This document shows, piece by piece, positions 1 through 8,275 of a DNA stretch of 21,403 bases (position 1 is the stretch's first letter; every line of letters starts with the position of its first letter). Made by a program: the position numbers and the translations under genes. Under the pieces are notes generated by a model. The model did not search any database. It worked only from the letters and a program-made list of their open reading frames with translations, and was not told the DNA's origin. Source of the DNA: Xanthomonas cassavae CFBP 4642 (GTDB taxonomy: Bacteria; Pseudomonadota; Gammaproteobacteria; Xanthomonadales; Xanthomonadaceae); the NCBI RefSeq assembly GCF_000454545.1, contig NZ_CM002139.1, positions 4,293,810 to 4,315,212 on the forward strand. The letters run 5' to 3'.

Positions 1-205
1 GCCCCAGTTGCTTGGCCGCCAGCAGCAGTGTGGTCTCGTCGAATGGCTCGCCCCCACGACCGAACCCATGCGCCAGCTGCACCGCGTCTGCGGCAACGCC
101 ATGAAATTGCGCCAGCAGGACCAACCCCTGCAGCCCCAGATCCGGCCGGTCATGCACCGACGAGCCGCCCTCGACCAACGAGAGCGACGCACTTCCCCCT
201 GACAT
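1..205 (-). CDS. Type I secretion ABC transporter (HlyB/RtxB type), N-terminal part only
   Basis: This is the first 68 codons of a protein that continues past the left edge. The ATG at 205-203 is preceded by AAGGA six bases upstream. The residues DLGLQGLVLLAQFHGVAAD, followed by QLAHGFG and then TLLLAAKQLG, line up with the start of HlyB/CyaB-type exporters, where a peptidase C39-like domain precedes the membrane and ATPase domains. The catalytic cysteine of true C39 peptidases is absent, as in HlyB. That domain then binds the substrate's C-terminal signal and does not cleave a leader. The full protein would sit in the inner membrane and export an RTX-like protein through a membrane fusion protein and TolC. 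The membrane and ATPase domains lie outside the window, so substrate and completeness cannot be judged. Family assignment is by recalled resemblance. Confidence 0.75.
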   Translation of the reverse strand, partial: MSGGSASLSLVEGGSSVHDRPDLGLQGLVLLAQFHGVAADAVQLAHGFGRGGEPFDETTLLLAAKQLG

Positions 206-489
206 ACGCGTTCCTTGCTGAGAGCCGATGGGCTCAAGTGACGGAATAGAATCTTGGGATGTTAAGAACCTGTCAATCAGCCAACCCCTGCTGACGATCT
301 ATTTTCTCAATCAGCCGTCTCTCGGGCTGAGACGCAGCCACTGATATCGAACGGGTCATACCCTTATAGGAATACCTACTAATGGTAAGCAGCAAGGGGC
401 GCCCCTTGACATCGTTGCCGATGCAAGCATGTCCGCTTGTCATATTTCCGCTACCATGCCAAGCCTCACGCCTACAACCGGCCCGCCGT
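206..489. other. Divergent intergenic region between T1SS exporter and alaA
   Basis: This stretch has no convincing gene. It is more AT-rich than its flanks and should hold promoters for both divergent genes. It contains a 10-bp direct repeat (TCAATCAGCC at 273-282 and 307-316), a 6-bp-stem hairpin at 316-334, and a 16-bp perfect palindrome at 393-408. A longer in-frame extension of the aminotransferase back to 382 is possible but has no family resemblance. Confidence 0.5.
393..411 (+). promoter_or_regulatory. Candidate operator/promoter: palindrome overlapping TTGACA
   Basis: CAAGGGGCGCCCCTTG (393-408) is a perfect 16-bp palindrome, and its right end overlaps TTGACA at 406-411, a consensus -35 hexamer. 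No good -10 box stands 16-18 bases downstream, so promoter status is uncertain. If it is real, a dimeric repressor on the palindrome would block transcription toward the aminotransferase at 490. Confidence 0.25.
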
Positions 490-1761
490 ATGTCCACTGC
501 CCCGCAAAAGCCGCTCGCCATTCGCGAGCGTCTGTCCGAAGTCCGCTACGAAATCCGGGGCGAACTGGCGCGGCGAGCGCGGGAGCTGGAGGCGCAGGGC
601 CGCAAGCTGATCAAGCTCAATATCGGTAATCCGGGTGCATTCGGGTTCCGGGCGCCGGAGCATCTGCAGCGCGCGATCGCCGACGACATGGGCCGCACCG
701 ATCCCTACACCCATCAGCAGGGCCTGCCGGAAGCGCGCGAAGCCATCGCCACCGCGTACTCGCGTCGCAAGCACCCGGATGCGCACCCGGACCGGATCTT
801 CCTGGGTAACGGCGTCAGCGAGTTGATCGACCTGTCGCTGCGCGCCCTGCTCAATCCCGGCGACGAAATGCTGGTGCCCTCGCCCGACTACCCGCTGTGG
901 TCGGCGGCCACCATCCTCAACGACGGCCGCCCGGTGTACTACCGCTGCGCGCCGGAAAACGGCTTTCAGCCGGACCCGGTGGAGATCGAGACGCTGGTGT
1001 CCTCGCGCACCCGCGCCATCGTGCTGATCAACCCGAACAACCCCAGCGGCGCCAGCTACTCGCGCGAACTGCTGGAGCGCATCGTGGCGATCGCGACCAA
1101 GCACAACCTGTTGCTGATGGTCGACGAGATCTACGACCAGGTACTCTACGACGGCGCGGAATTCGTGCCGGTGGCGCCGCTGGCCGGTGCGCATCCGTGC
1201 ATCACCTTCAGCGGCCTGAGCAAGGTGCACCGTGCCTGCGGCTGGCGGGTCGGCTGGGCGCTGCTATCCGGCGAGCAATCGCGCATCAACGACCTGCGCA
1301 ACGCAATGGACCTGCTCGGCGCCTTGCGCCTGTGCGCCAACGTGCCGGGCCAGTACGCCATCGATGCGGCGGTCAATGGACCGGACACCATTTCGGCGCT
1401 GTGCGCGCCCGGTGGCCGCCTGTATGAAACCCGCCGCGCGGTGATCGAGGCCTGTGCGGCCAGCGCGCATCTGCAGCTGGTGGCACCGGCCGGGGCGCTG
1501 TACGCATTCCCGGCGGTGGTGGGCGCGGCCGCGCGCAACTTCGACGATCACGCGTTCGCACTCGATCTGATGAACGAGGAAGGCGTGCTGGTGGTGCCCG
1601 GTTCCAGCTTCAACGTGCCGTATCGCCATCACTTCCGCGTGACCCTGATGCCGGAAGCCAGCGTGATGCGCGACGTGTTCGCGCGCATCGACCGCGCCCT
1701 GGCGCACCGCGCCGAGGCGGTGACCAAGGTGGTGCCGCTGAAACCGCGCAGCGTGGCGTGA
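490..1761 (+). CDS. alaA: Alanine aminotransferase, AlaA/YfbQ type (PLP-dependent class I/II)
   Basis: A 423-residue cytoplasmic PLP enzyme expected to interconvert pyruvate/glutamate and alanine/2-oxoglutarate, the main alanine-forming step in E. coli. Conserved stretches match AlaA from end to end: KLIKLNIGNPGAFGF near the start, NGVSELI, GDEMLVPSPDYPLW, INPNNPSG, VDEIYDQVLYD (PLP-ring Asp212), SGLSKVHRACGWRVGW (Schiff-base Lys245), LRLCANVP, GGRLYE, and HFRV (carboxylate-binding Arg383). The ATG at 490 is chosen because resemblance begins there (RYEIRGELARRARELE). Upstream in-frame ATGs at 382 and 421 would add unconserved sequence. No clear Shine-Dalgarno sequence precedes 490. The stop overlaps the ATG of the next gene, so the two are probably cotranscribed and translationally coupled. 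Function is inferred from family. Confidence 0.88.
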   Translation: MSTAPQKPLAIRERLSEVRYEIRGELARRARELEAQGRKLIKLNIGNPGAFGFRAPEHLQRAIADDMGRTDPYTHQQGLPEAREAIATAYSRRKHPDAHPDRIFLGNGVSELIDLSLRALLNPGDEMLVPSPDYPLWSAATILNDGRPVYYRCAPENGFQPDPVEIETLVSSRTRAIVLINPNNPSGASYSRELLERIVAIATKHNLLLMVDEIYDQVLYDGAEFVPVAPLAGAHPCITFSGLSKVHRACGWRVGWALLSGEQSRINDLRNAMDLLGALRLCANVPGQYAIDAAVNGPDTISALCAPGGRLYETRRAVIEACAASAHLQLVAPAGALYAFPAVVGAAARNFDDHAFALDLMNEEGVLVVPGSSFNVPYRHHFRVTLMPEASVMRDVFARIDRALAHRAEAVTKVVPLKPRSVA

Positions 1762-2423
1762 TGGCCGCACTGGGCGTGCCGCAGCGCTATCTGGCGCTGG
1801 GCGATTCGTACACCATTGGCGAAGGCGTTGCCGCTGCGCAGGGGTGGCCGGCGCAGCTGGCCGATGGCCTGCGTGCGCATGGTTGGGCGGCGCACCCACC
1901 ACAGATCATCGCCACCACCGGCTGGACCACCGACGAATTGCAGGCCGGAATCGACGCGACCGCGCCGCAGGGTCCGTTCGATCTGGTGAGCCTGTTGATC
2001 GGTGTCAACAACCAGTACCGCGAGCGCGCACTGGACGACTACCGCAGCCAGTTCGATGCGCTGTTGCAGCGCGCGATCGAACTGGCCGGCGGGCATGCCG
2101 CACGCGTGCTGGTGCTGTCCATTCCCGATTGGGGGCTGACGCCGTTCGCACGCGCGCAAGGCCGCGATGCCGGACTGATTGCGGCGCAGATCGACGCATT
2201 CAACGATGTGGCGGCGGAGCGCTGTGCCGAGCGCGCAGTCCGCTTCGTCGATATCACACCCACCAGCCGCGACGGCGGCGATGCGGTGGAGATGCTGGTC
2301 GAAGATGGCCTGCACCCCTCAGCCGCGATGTATGCGCGCTGGGCCGCCGTGGCCTTGCCCGCAGCGCGCGATGCACTGGGCGCGGTCGGCTCGGTGGATC
2401 CGATCGGCCCTCCGCTGCTCTAG
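1761..2423 (+). CDS. SGNH/GDSL-family hydrolase
   Basis: A 220-residue lipase/esterase-like hydrolase of the SGNH fold. Block I is LALGDSYTIGEG with nucleophile Ser16. The oxyanion Asn lies in the LIGVNNQYR stretch (block III, with N in place of the usual D of GxND). The C-terminal block V is EDGLHPS, with Asp182 and His185 completing the triad. There is no signal peptide, so it probably acts in the cytoplasm on an ester or thioester whose identity cannot be read from the sequence. The ATG at 1761 overlaps the TGA of the aminotransferase; a GTG one codon earlier (1758) is an alternative start. The overlap argues for one transcript but does not prove a shared pathway. Confidence 0.85.
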   Translation: MAALGVPQRYLALGDSYTIGEGVAAAQGWPAQLADGLRAHGWAAHPPQIIATTGWTTDELQAGIDATAPQGPFDLVSLLIGVNNQYRERALDDYRSQFDALLQRAIELAGGHAARVLVLSIPDWGLTPFARAQGRDAGLIAAQIDAFNDVAAERCAERAVRFVDITPTSRDGGDAVEMLVEDGLHPSAAMYARWAAVALPAARDALGAVGSVDPIGPPLL

Positions 2424-2656
2424 CCAGTGGCCCGGCGCCAGCAGCCGCCATCGGCGCTCGCGTAAGAGGCAGCAGGATCATCTGGCCGCAGGTCTGCCGT
2501 TCTCGTACGCAGCGGGGGCCCTGCGGCTGCCGATGACCTCCAGCGCAGCCGTCAGCACGTCCTGGCCGGTCCAGACAGGTGGCAGAAACGCCAAACCCGG
2601 CCTACCCCAATCGCGCCGCCAGGCCCTAAGCTACCCGCGCAACACGTCTGATTGCC

Positions 2657-2661
2657 AAGGA
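2657..2661 (+). promoter_or_regulatory. Shine-Dalgarno AAGGA deciding a TTG start
   Basis: AAGGA stands six bases before TTG 2668 and 30 bases before the first in-frame ATG (2692). This spacing favours TTG 2668 as the start of the methyltransferase. Confidence 0.5.
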
Positions 2662-2667
2662 ACGACA

Positions 2668-3363
2668 TTGCACAGCCCCGCTACCCAACCGATGAGCCGC
2701 GCACAGGCGCTGGCGATCGCACGCGCCTTCCTGCCCCCGCATCCGCTGGGCAACCGCTACGACTACTACTACACCCAGGCCAAGTTGCGCACCGACCCGC
2801 TGTATCCGGGCGTACTGGCGCAGCTGCGCAGCACCACCGCGCCGGTGCTGGACCTGGGCTGCGGGCTGGGCCTGCTGGCGCATGCCCTGCACGCCGATGG
2901 CCAGGCGCTGGCGTACTACGGCGTGGATGTGGACGCCTCCAAGATCCGCCGCGCGCACCACATCGCGCAGCGTTCGGCGCTGGGCAACACCAGATTCGAA
3001 GTGGTCGACCTGAGCCTGGCATGGCCGCAGCACCAGGGCAGCGTGACCATCCTGGATGTGCTGCAGTACCTGCAGTCGGACATGCAGGCCGGCCTGCTGC
3101 ACAGCGTGGCGCAGATGCTGACCCCCGGTGCCAAGCTGGTGATCCGCAGCGCCCTGGGCGACGACAGCCGGCGCGGCCGCACCAGCCGCGTCACCGACGT
3201 GCTGGCGTACTTCAGCGGCTGGATGCAACGCATGCCGCGCAGCTACCCCACCCGCGACAGCCTGCAGGCGCAGCTGGATGCCGCAGGCCTGCGCGCCACG
3301 TTTGCGCCGCTGTACGGCAATACGCCATTCAACAACTGGCTGATCGTGGCCGAACCGCGCTGA
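2668..3363 (+). CDS. Class I SAM-dependent methyltransferase
   Basis: A 231-residue Rossmann-fold methyltransferase. Motif I is VLDLGCGLGLLAHAL (about residues 60-74), followed by the acidic YYGVDVDASKI (motif II). VVDLS and TILDVLQYL then match motifs III and IV, and a C-terminal strand ends in NNWLIVAEPR. The N-terminal YDYYYTQAKLRTDPLYPGVLAQL is typical of a group often found near lipid or polyketide genes. No such neighbours are present here, so the substrate is unknown. No signal peptide or membrane segment is seen, and the protein should be cytoplasmic. Start choice rests on an AAGGA six bases before TTG 2668; the ATG at 2692 is the alternative and would lose eight residues. A 244-bp gap from the SGNH gene suggests its own promoter. 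Confidence 0.85.
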   Translation: MHSPATQPMSRAQALAIARAFLPPHPLGNRYDYYYTQAKLRTDPLYPGVLAQLRSTTAPVLDLGCGLGLLAHALHADGQALAYYGVDVDASKIRRAHHIAQRSALGNTRFEVVDLSLAWPQHQGSVTILDVLQYLQSDMQAGLLHSVAQMLTPGAKLVIRSALGDDSRRGRTSRVTDVLAYFSGWMQRMPRSYPTRDSLQAQLDAAGLRATFAPLYGNTPFNNWLIVAEPR

Positions 3364-3602
3364 GCGCGGCGGTCCTGGCAAGACCAGTGCAAGCAGACCC
3401 GATGGCTGCATGCACCGTCTCCATTGCTGACCTGCGCAGCCGACGCGCGCCGCGCGTCCCTAAAGCAGCTCACACGACTACTGCGCGGCCGCCAGGCGGG
3501 CGCGGCCGGTGCTCGGAATCGGCATCAACCCCTCCTACACTCCGGTTTCTCCACGCCGTCCGCAGCTGCCTGACGTTCGCTCGCTGCGTTTTGTCAGCGC
3601 TC

Positions 3603-5786
3603 CTAGAACTTCCAGGATAGCGTCAGCTCCACATCGCGCGGGTCGCCGTAGATCAGCTGGCTCTGGTAGACGATGTTGGCGTAGTAGCGGCGATCGAACA
3701 GGTTGCGCACATTGAGCTGCGCCGACCATGCCGGGGTGATGTCGTAACGCGCCATCGCATTGGCCAGCACCACGCTGCCCTGGCTGAGCCGCTGCGTGGT
3801 CCCCAGCGGCCCTGCCATCAATTCGTGGATCGGCGACTGCCAGCTCAGCCCACCACCGAGCCGCCACGGTCCGGTCTGCCAACTGGTGAACAACGTGGCT
3901 TCGCGACGCGGGCTGGCCGGATTGACGTCCACGCCGCTGGCGTCGTTGGCATCGAACTGGGCAACCCCCAGCGCGATGCGCCATTGCTCGGACAGCTGTC
4001 CATCCAGCTGAAACTCCACGCCCTGGCTGACCGTGCCCTTGGCAGCCAGATAGGCCTGGGTGGTGGTGCCCGGCACCAGCTGGCCCGGGTCGTTGACGGC
4101 CAGGTTGTCCTGCTCGATACGGAACAGCGCCAGTGCAGCGTTGAGCTGGCCAGCGAAGTACGCACCCTTGCCGCCGATCTCGTAGCTATTGCCTTCCAGC
4201 GGATCCAGATAGCGCCCGCCGCGGTCGCGATTGTCCTGCGGCTTGAAGATGCCGGTGTAACTGGCATACAGCGAATGATGGTCGTCCACATCGAAGATCA
4301 GGCCGGCATACGGCGTGGTGCGGCCTCGGCGCGCATAGGAATTGGCCGGCAGCAGCGCGTCGGTGCTCTTCCAGTCGGTGACACGCGCGCCGACGATCGC
4401 CTTCAACGCATCGCTCAGCTGGAAGCGCCCGGCCGCGTAGGCGGCCACCTGGCGCACCTCGCGTTCTTCGCCCTTGCTCAGCGGCGACCACGCGGGCTGC
4501 GCCATGGTACCGGTCCAGGCGTAGACGCTTTCGGCCACCAGCGGTTGCAATGGCAGGTCGAACCAGCTGCGGATCGCGCGGTTCATCCAGGTGGCGCCGG
4601 CCACGATCTCGTGCTCGCGGCCCCACAGCCCCAGCGGCAGGCTGACATAGGCATCCAGACTGTTTTGCGCGCTGAGCGTGGGGTAGCTGCCGCCGAAGGT
4701 GCTGGACAGGCCCAGGCCGGTGTCCTTGTCCGGATAATCCAGATAGCCGAACAGCACCGACTTCCAGTCGGTTTCAAAACGCTGGTGCGAATACTCCACG
4801 TGCAGCTGCGCGCCATTGTCGAAGCGGTGGGTCAGCCCGGCGAACGCGTTGGTGGTATCGGCCACACCACGCGCCCAGCGCGGCGTGAACGCATCCGAGC
4901 GAGCGAAGTCGGTGCGACTGCCATCGCTGAAATACGCCGGCACTCCGCCCCAGGTGGTGCCGCGCCCATCGTTGCGCTGTTTGTTGACGCCGATATAGCC
5001 GCTGGTGGACGCGCTGAAATCGGCATCGACAATGCCGTAGAACAACGTGGATTGCTTGCTGTAGTAATCGCGGAACGACTGTTTGTCTTCGTAGCTGGCC
5101 ACCACGCGGCCGCGCACGTTGCCGGCGGCATTCAATGGCGACTGCAGATCGGCGGTGCCGCGGTAGCGATCCCAGCGACCGGCCGACAGATCCACGCGGC
5201 CGGTGGCCACCCCGCTGTCGGCGTGCTTGCGCAACAGGTCGATGGAGGCGGCCGGGCTGCCTGCACCGGAGGTCAGGCCATTGGCGCCGCGGACGATTTC
5301 CACGCGGTCGTAGATCGCCATGTTCTGCTGCACATCGCCGCTGTAGTCGGTGGGAATGCCGTCGATGCGGTAGTAGTCCACCTCGAAGCCGCGCGCGGTG
5401 ATGTAGGTGCGCTCGGTATCCCAGGTCGGCGAATTGAAGCCGGCCACGGTGTCGGTGACGTCCTGCAGCGATTGCAGGTTGCGATCGACGATCTGCTGGC
5501 GCGTCACCACCACCACCGACTGCGGGGTATCGCGCGGCGACAACTCCAGCTTGGTCGAACTGCGGGCGATATCGGCGGTGTAGGAATCGCGCCCCTCGGT
5601 GGCGGCACCGCGATGTGCCTGTACCTGCAGGCCATCCAACTCCACCGGATCGCGCGTGGCCGACTGCGCGGCAACCATCCACGGCCACGCACAGGCCACA
5701 GCCAGCACGCACGGCGTCAGACCGATGCGCGACGAACGGAAATCCGCACGCACGGCGGCACGCGCGAAGACATTGCGATGAAACAT
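3603..5786 (-). CDS. TonB-dependent siderophore receptor (FhuE/FpvA-like)
   Basis: A 727-residue outer-membrane receptor, a usual length for the family. The signal peptide covers about residues 1-41 (basic start, hydrophobic core, then MVAAQSA), with a TonB-box-like LDGLQVQ soon after. The plug follows: RDTPQSVVVVTRQQI, then TYITARGFEVDYYRIDGIP and YDRVEIVRGANGL, then GSPAASIDLLRKHADSG. This order and wording resemble FhuE and FpvA, receptors for hydroxamate-type ferric siderophores. The barrel ends LTLSWKF with the terminal Phe needed for BAM assembly. No extra N-terminal signalling (STN) domain is present, so FecIR-style signalling is unlikely. The ATG at 5786 has GAGG eight bases upstream; an ATG at 5828 is less likely. 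Iron control by Fur is expected for the family, but I could not find a clear Fur box. The ligand is inferred. Confidence 0.88.
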   Translation of the reverse strand: MFHRNVFARAAVRADFRSSRIGLTPCVLAVACAWPWMVAAQSATRDPVELDGLQVQAHRGAATEGRDSYTADIARSSTKLELSPRDTPQSVVVVTRQQIVDRNLQSLQDVTDTVAGFNSPTWDTERTYITARGFEVDYYRIDGIPTDYSGDVQQNMAIYDRVEIVRGANGLTSGAGSPAASIDLLRKHADSGVATGRVDLSAGRWDRYRGTADLQSPLNAAGNVRGRVVASYEDKQSFRDYYSKQSTLFYGIVDADFSASTSGYIGVNKQRNDGRGTTWGGVPAYFSDGSRTDFARSDAFTPRWARGVADTTNAFAGLTHRFDNGAQLHVEYSHQRFETDWKSVLFGYLDYPDKDTGLGLSSTFGGSYPTLSAQNSLDAYVSLPLGLWGREHEIVAGATWMNRAIRSWFDLPLQPLVAESVYAWTGTMAQPAWSPLSKGEEREVRQVAAYAAGRFQLSDALKAIVGARVTDWKSTDALLPANSYARRGRTTPYAGLIFDVDDHHSLYASYTGIFKPQDNRDRGGRYLDPLEGNSYEIGGKGAYFAGQLNAALALFRIEQDNLAVNDPGQLVPGTTTQAYLAAKGTVSQGVEFQLDGQLSEQWRIALGVAQFDANDASGVDVNPASPRREATLFTSWQTGPWRLGGGLSWQSPIHELMAGPLGTTQRLSQGSVVLANAMARYDITPAWSAQLNVRNLFDRRYYANIVYQSQLIYGDPRDVELTLSWKF

Positions 5787-6299
5787 GGGGTCAGCCTCAT
5801 GATCGGAACTGCCGTCGACGACGGCCATGGAGGCTGGCGGGGAGCGCGGCGCGAAACAGCGCGATCCGGAAGCTGGCTGGGGGGCGCATGTTCGATCTGC
5901 TTGAAACTGCTGTCAATAGAACGCAGACGCGCGCGGCTGACCCTGCGGCACGCATCAATGTGATCGAACGGAACACCACTCGCATGCGACGCGATGGAAA
6001 CTTCCGCGCTACACCTCACCTCCATACGCACTGCCACCATCGCGTTCGGTGTATCGCCGCGTCTGGCTCCCTGCCCCAGTACCTGGCTGCTGCGCCGGCC
6101 CAGCCAAGTCGACACGCAGCGCGCACTGATCGGCCTGACGACCACAGGCGCTACCGGCACCAGCGGCCTGGCCATGCGCACTGGCGTATCGCCACAATCC
6201 CGCGATGCAACGCGGCGCACCCACTGCGTCAGCCGCAGGCACCGGCACGCCAAGCGACGGCGCCGCGTGCGCTGGCAGCGCACAGCGCCCGCGCCAACC
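5787..6299. other. 513-bp intergenic region upstream of the receptor
   Basis: No convincing gene was found in any frame. The region lies upstream of the receptor and downstream of the deacetylase, both on the minus strand, so it should contain the receptor's promoter. No good Fur-box, PIP-box or strong terminator was recognised. Confidence 0.5.
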
Positions 6300-7076
6300 T
6301 CAATCCGGGCGCCGCCCCGCCAGCCCGCGCGCCTGCATCGCGTCCAGCACGCCGCGCAGGATGGTGAGGTTGTGGCCGTGCGCGGCGCCTTCGTGCAGCA
6401 ACACGATGGCGCCGGGGTGCAGGTCGCGCACGATGCGCGCCACGGTGGCGTCCGGCTCGCAACGCACGCCGTCGAAGCCGCGCGCGCTCCATGCCACCCG
6501 GGTCAGCCCGTGCGCACGCAGTGGCGAGGCGACGAAGGGGTTGGTCATGCCCACGACCGAGCGGTACAGCCGCGGCGCCTGCCCGGTGATGGTGGCCAGG
6601 GTGCGCTGCGCCAGGCCGATTTCCTGCGCCATGCGGCGCGGTCCCAGCGCCCAGAACCAGGCCTGCGGATGGGTCTGGCTGTGATTGCCGATGCCATGCC
6701 CGCGCCGCACCATCTCGCGCACCAGGTCCGGCCGCTGCTCGGCGCGTGCGCCGACCACGAAGAAGGTCGCCTGGGCGTCGTAGGCGTCGAGCAGGTCCAG
6801 TATCGCCGGGGTGTCGTCGGAGGGGCCATCGTCGATGGTCAGCCACACCTGCGGCGCCCGTCCGGGCAGCCGCGCCAATACCGGCGCATACAGCCGCGCA
6901 CGTGGCAGGAACACCGGCACCACGAACAGCGCATGCGACGACAGCAGCGCGGGCAGCCCCCAGGCCCATCCCAGATGCCACCACAGCAACGCCACTACCG
7001 CTTGCGAGAGCGCGAACGGGCCGACCCAGCGATACGGGCGCGAGGGGGTGCGATACAGCGTTTCCGGCGTGGTCAT
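6300..7076 (-). CDS. Polysaccharide deacetylase family protein (NodB homology, CE4-like)
   Basis: A 258-residue protein with one or two hydrophobic segments at about residues 20-57 (membrane anchor), then a NodB-homology domain. Motif 1 is TIDDGPSD (Asp82/Asp83), motif 2 is HSQTH (His132 and His136, the metal ligands), and motif 5 is IVLLHEG (His228). Motif 3, normally R-x-P-x-G, reads RSVVG here, keeping the Arg but losing the Pro. The domain would face the periplasm and remove N- or O-acetyl groups from a glycan; the target is unknown. Start: ATG 7076 is used because family resemblance does not favour either site. ATG 7091, five codons upstream, is equally possible, and neither has a good Shine-Dalgarno sequence. 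The gene is divergent from the glutaredoxin fusion, 60 bp away. Confidence 0.85.
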   Translation of the reverse strand: MTTPETLYRTPSRPYRWVGPFALSQAVVALLWWHLGWAWGLPALLSSHALFVVPVFLPRARLYAPVLARLPGRAPQVWLTIDDGPSDDTPAILDLLDAYDAQATFFVVGARAEQRPDLVREMVRRGHGIGNHSQTHPQAWFWALGPRRMAQEIGLAQRTLATITGQAPRLYRSVVGMTNPFVASPLRAHGLTRVAWSARGFDGVRCEPDATVARIVRDLHPGAIVLLHEGAAHGHNLTILRGVLDAMQARGLAGRRPD

Positions 7077-7136
7077 GCCGCATGATGCCATGCGGCGTAG
7101 AATGGACGGTCTCCACGACCCGACCGAAGTGCTGCC

Positions 7137-8063
7137 ATGTCCCTCGATCCCGCCCTGCGTTCCCGTATCGATACGCTGCTGCAATCCAGCCGCGTGGTGC
7201 TCTTCATGAAAGGCCAGCCCGGCATGCCGCAGTGCGGTTTTTCGGCCAAGGCGGTCGGCGTGCTGGACGGCCTGGGCATCGACTATGCCCACGTCAACGT
7301 GCTGGCCGACCAGGACATCCGCGAGGGCATCAAGGCCTATGGCGACTGGCCGACCATTCCGCAGCTGTACGTGGACGGCGAGCTGGTCGGCGGCAGCGAC
7401 ATCATCGTGCAGATGGCCGACAGCGGCGAGCTGAGCAGCATGCTCGGCCTGCAGGCGCCGGACCGCAGCCCGCCCAGGATCACCATCACCCCGGCGGCGG
7501 TGGACATGCTCAAGGGTGCGCTGGCCGATGCGCCGGATGCGTCGCTGACGCTGGCCATCGACGCCAACTTCCAGCCCAACTTCCAGCTGGCGCCGACCAA
7601 CCCGAACGCGATCGCGGCCGAATCCAATGGCCTGCGCGTGCAGTTCGACCTCGCCAGCGCGCGCCGCGCCGACGGCATCACCATCGACTGGGTCGACGAT
7701 ATCCGCGGTCGCGGCCTGGCCATCGACAATCCGAATGCGCCCAAGCCGGTGCAGGAGCTGTCGGTGCGCGATGCCGACGACCGCCTCAAGGCCGGCGGCC
7801 TGACCCTGGTGGACGTGCGCCCGGCCGACGAACGTGCACTGGCCACAGTGGCCGCGCCGTTCCGCACCCTGGATGCGCACGAGCGCCAGGCGATCGAGCA
7901 ACTGCCCAAGGACACTCCGCTGGCGTTCCTGTGCCACCGCGGTGGCCGCAGCCTGCAGGCAGCCGAGCATTTCCGCGGCCTGGGCTTCACCAACGTCTAC
8001 AACGTCACCGGCGGCATCGACGCGTGGTCGGACGCCGTGGACAACGGCGTTGCCAAGTACTGA
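7137..8063 (+). CDS. grxD: Grx4-family monothiol glutaredoxin fused to a HesB-like and a rhodanese domain
   Basis: A 308-residue three-domain protein. Residues 1-103 form a monothiol glutaredoxin with the active site CGFS (33-36), the cis-Pro segment WPTIPQLYVDGELVGGSDII, and the FMKG start typical of Grx4/GrxD proteins that bind a glutathione-ligated [2Fe-2S] cluster. About residues 112-205 resemble the A-type carrier (HesB/IscA) fold: ITITPAAVDML at the start, WVDDIRGRGLAIDNPNA near the end. However, all three cluster-binding cysteines are missing. About residues 210-305 form a rhodanese domain with active Cys266 in FLCHRGGRS. The architecture suggests handling of iron-sulfur clusters or sulfur in the cytoplasm. 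E. coli GrxD is about 115 residues, so this is a long form; similar long proteins are, from memory, usual in xanthomonads. The gene appears monocistronic with a terminator directly downstream. Confidence 0.9.
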   Translation: MSLDPALRSRIDTLLQSSRVVLFMKGQPGMPQCGFSAKAVGVLDGLGIDYAHVNVLADQDIREGIKAYGDWPTIPQLYVDGELVGGSDIIVQMADSGELSSMLGLQAPDRSPPRITITPAAVDMLKGALADAPDASLTLAIDANFQPNFQLAPTNPNAIAAESNGLRVQFDLASARRADGITIDWVDDIRGRGLAIDNPNAPKPVQELSVRDADDRLKAGGLTLVDVRPADERALATVAAPFRTLDAHERQAIEQLPKDTPLAFLCHRGGRSLQAAEHFRGLGFTNVYNVTGGIDAWSDAVDNGVAKY

Positions 8064-8082
8064 ACCTGGCCAGACACCGCTG

Positions 8083-8118
8083 ACCAAAACGGGCGCTCCA
8101 CGGGGCGCCCGTTTTGGT
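8083..8118. terminator. Intrinsic terminator after the glutaredoxin gene
   Basis: A perfect 14-bp stem (8083-8096 with 8105-8118) carries an 8-base loop, starting 20 bp after the stop codon. The stem begins with a run of A and ends with a run of T. This fits an intrinsic terminator and could work in both directions, protecting against read-through from the DUF924 gene on the other strand. Confidence 0.85.
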
Positions 8119-8275
8119 ATGGACGGATTTCAGGGAGCGGCCACGTGCTCCAATGGCGCCGCCTGCAGGCGGTCCGATCACCGGCCGCATGCGTCCTGCC
8201 GCCGCACGGCGTGACCCGATACGGCAGCGCACCTGAGGCCATGCCGATCTGGCAATCCCAGTGCCCGCCCTAGGG

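Noticed and set aside
382..489. N-terminal extension of the aminotransferase to ATG 382 or 421
   Set aside because: The added residues do not resemble AlaA, and the family start aligns with ATG 490.
5787..5960. Search for a Fur box before the siderophore receptor
   Set aside because: No sequence close to the GATAAT-based consensus was found by eye, so none is reported.
3825..5963. A 712-codon open frame on the plus strand opposite the TonB-dependent receptor
   Set aside because: It is a shadow of high GC3 in the receptor gene: composition is repetitive His/Gly/Ala/Val, no motif is recognised, and the minus strand encodes a clear full-length family member.
7092..8087. A long minus-strand extension of the deacetylase frame across the glutaredoxin gene
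   Set aside because: The extension is antisense to a well-supported CDS, shows no domain, and the deacetylase has plausible starts at 7076 or 7091.
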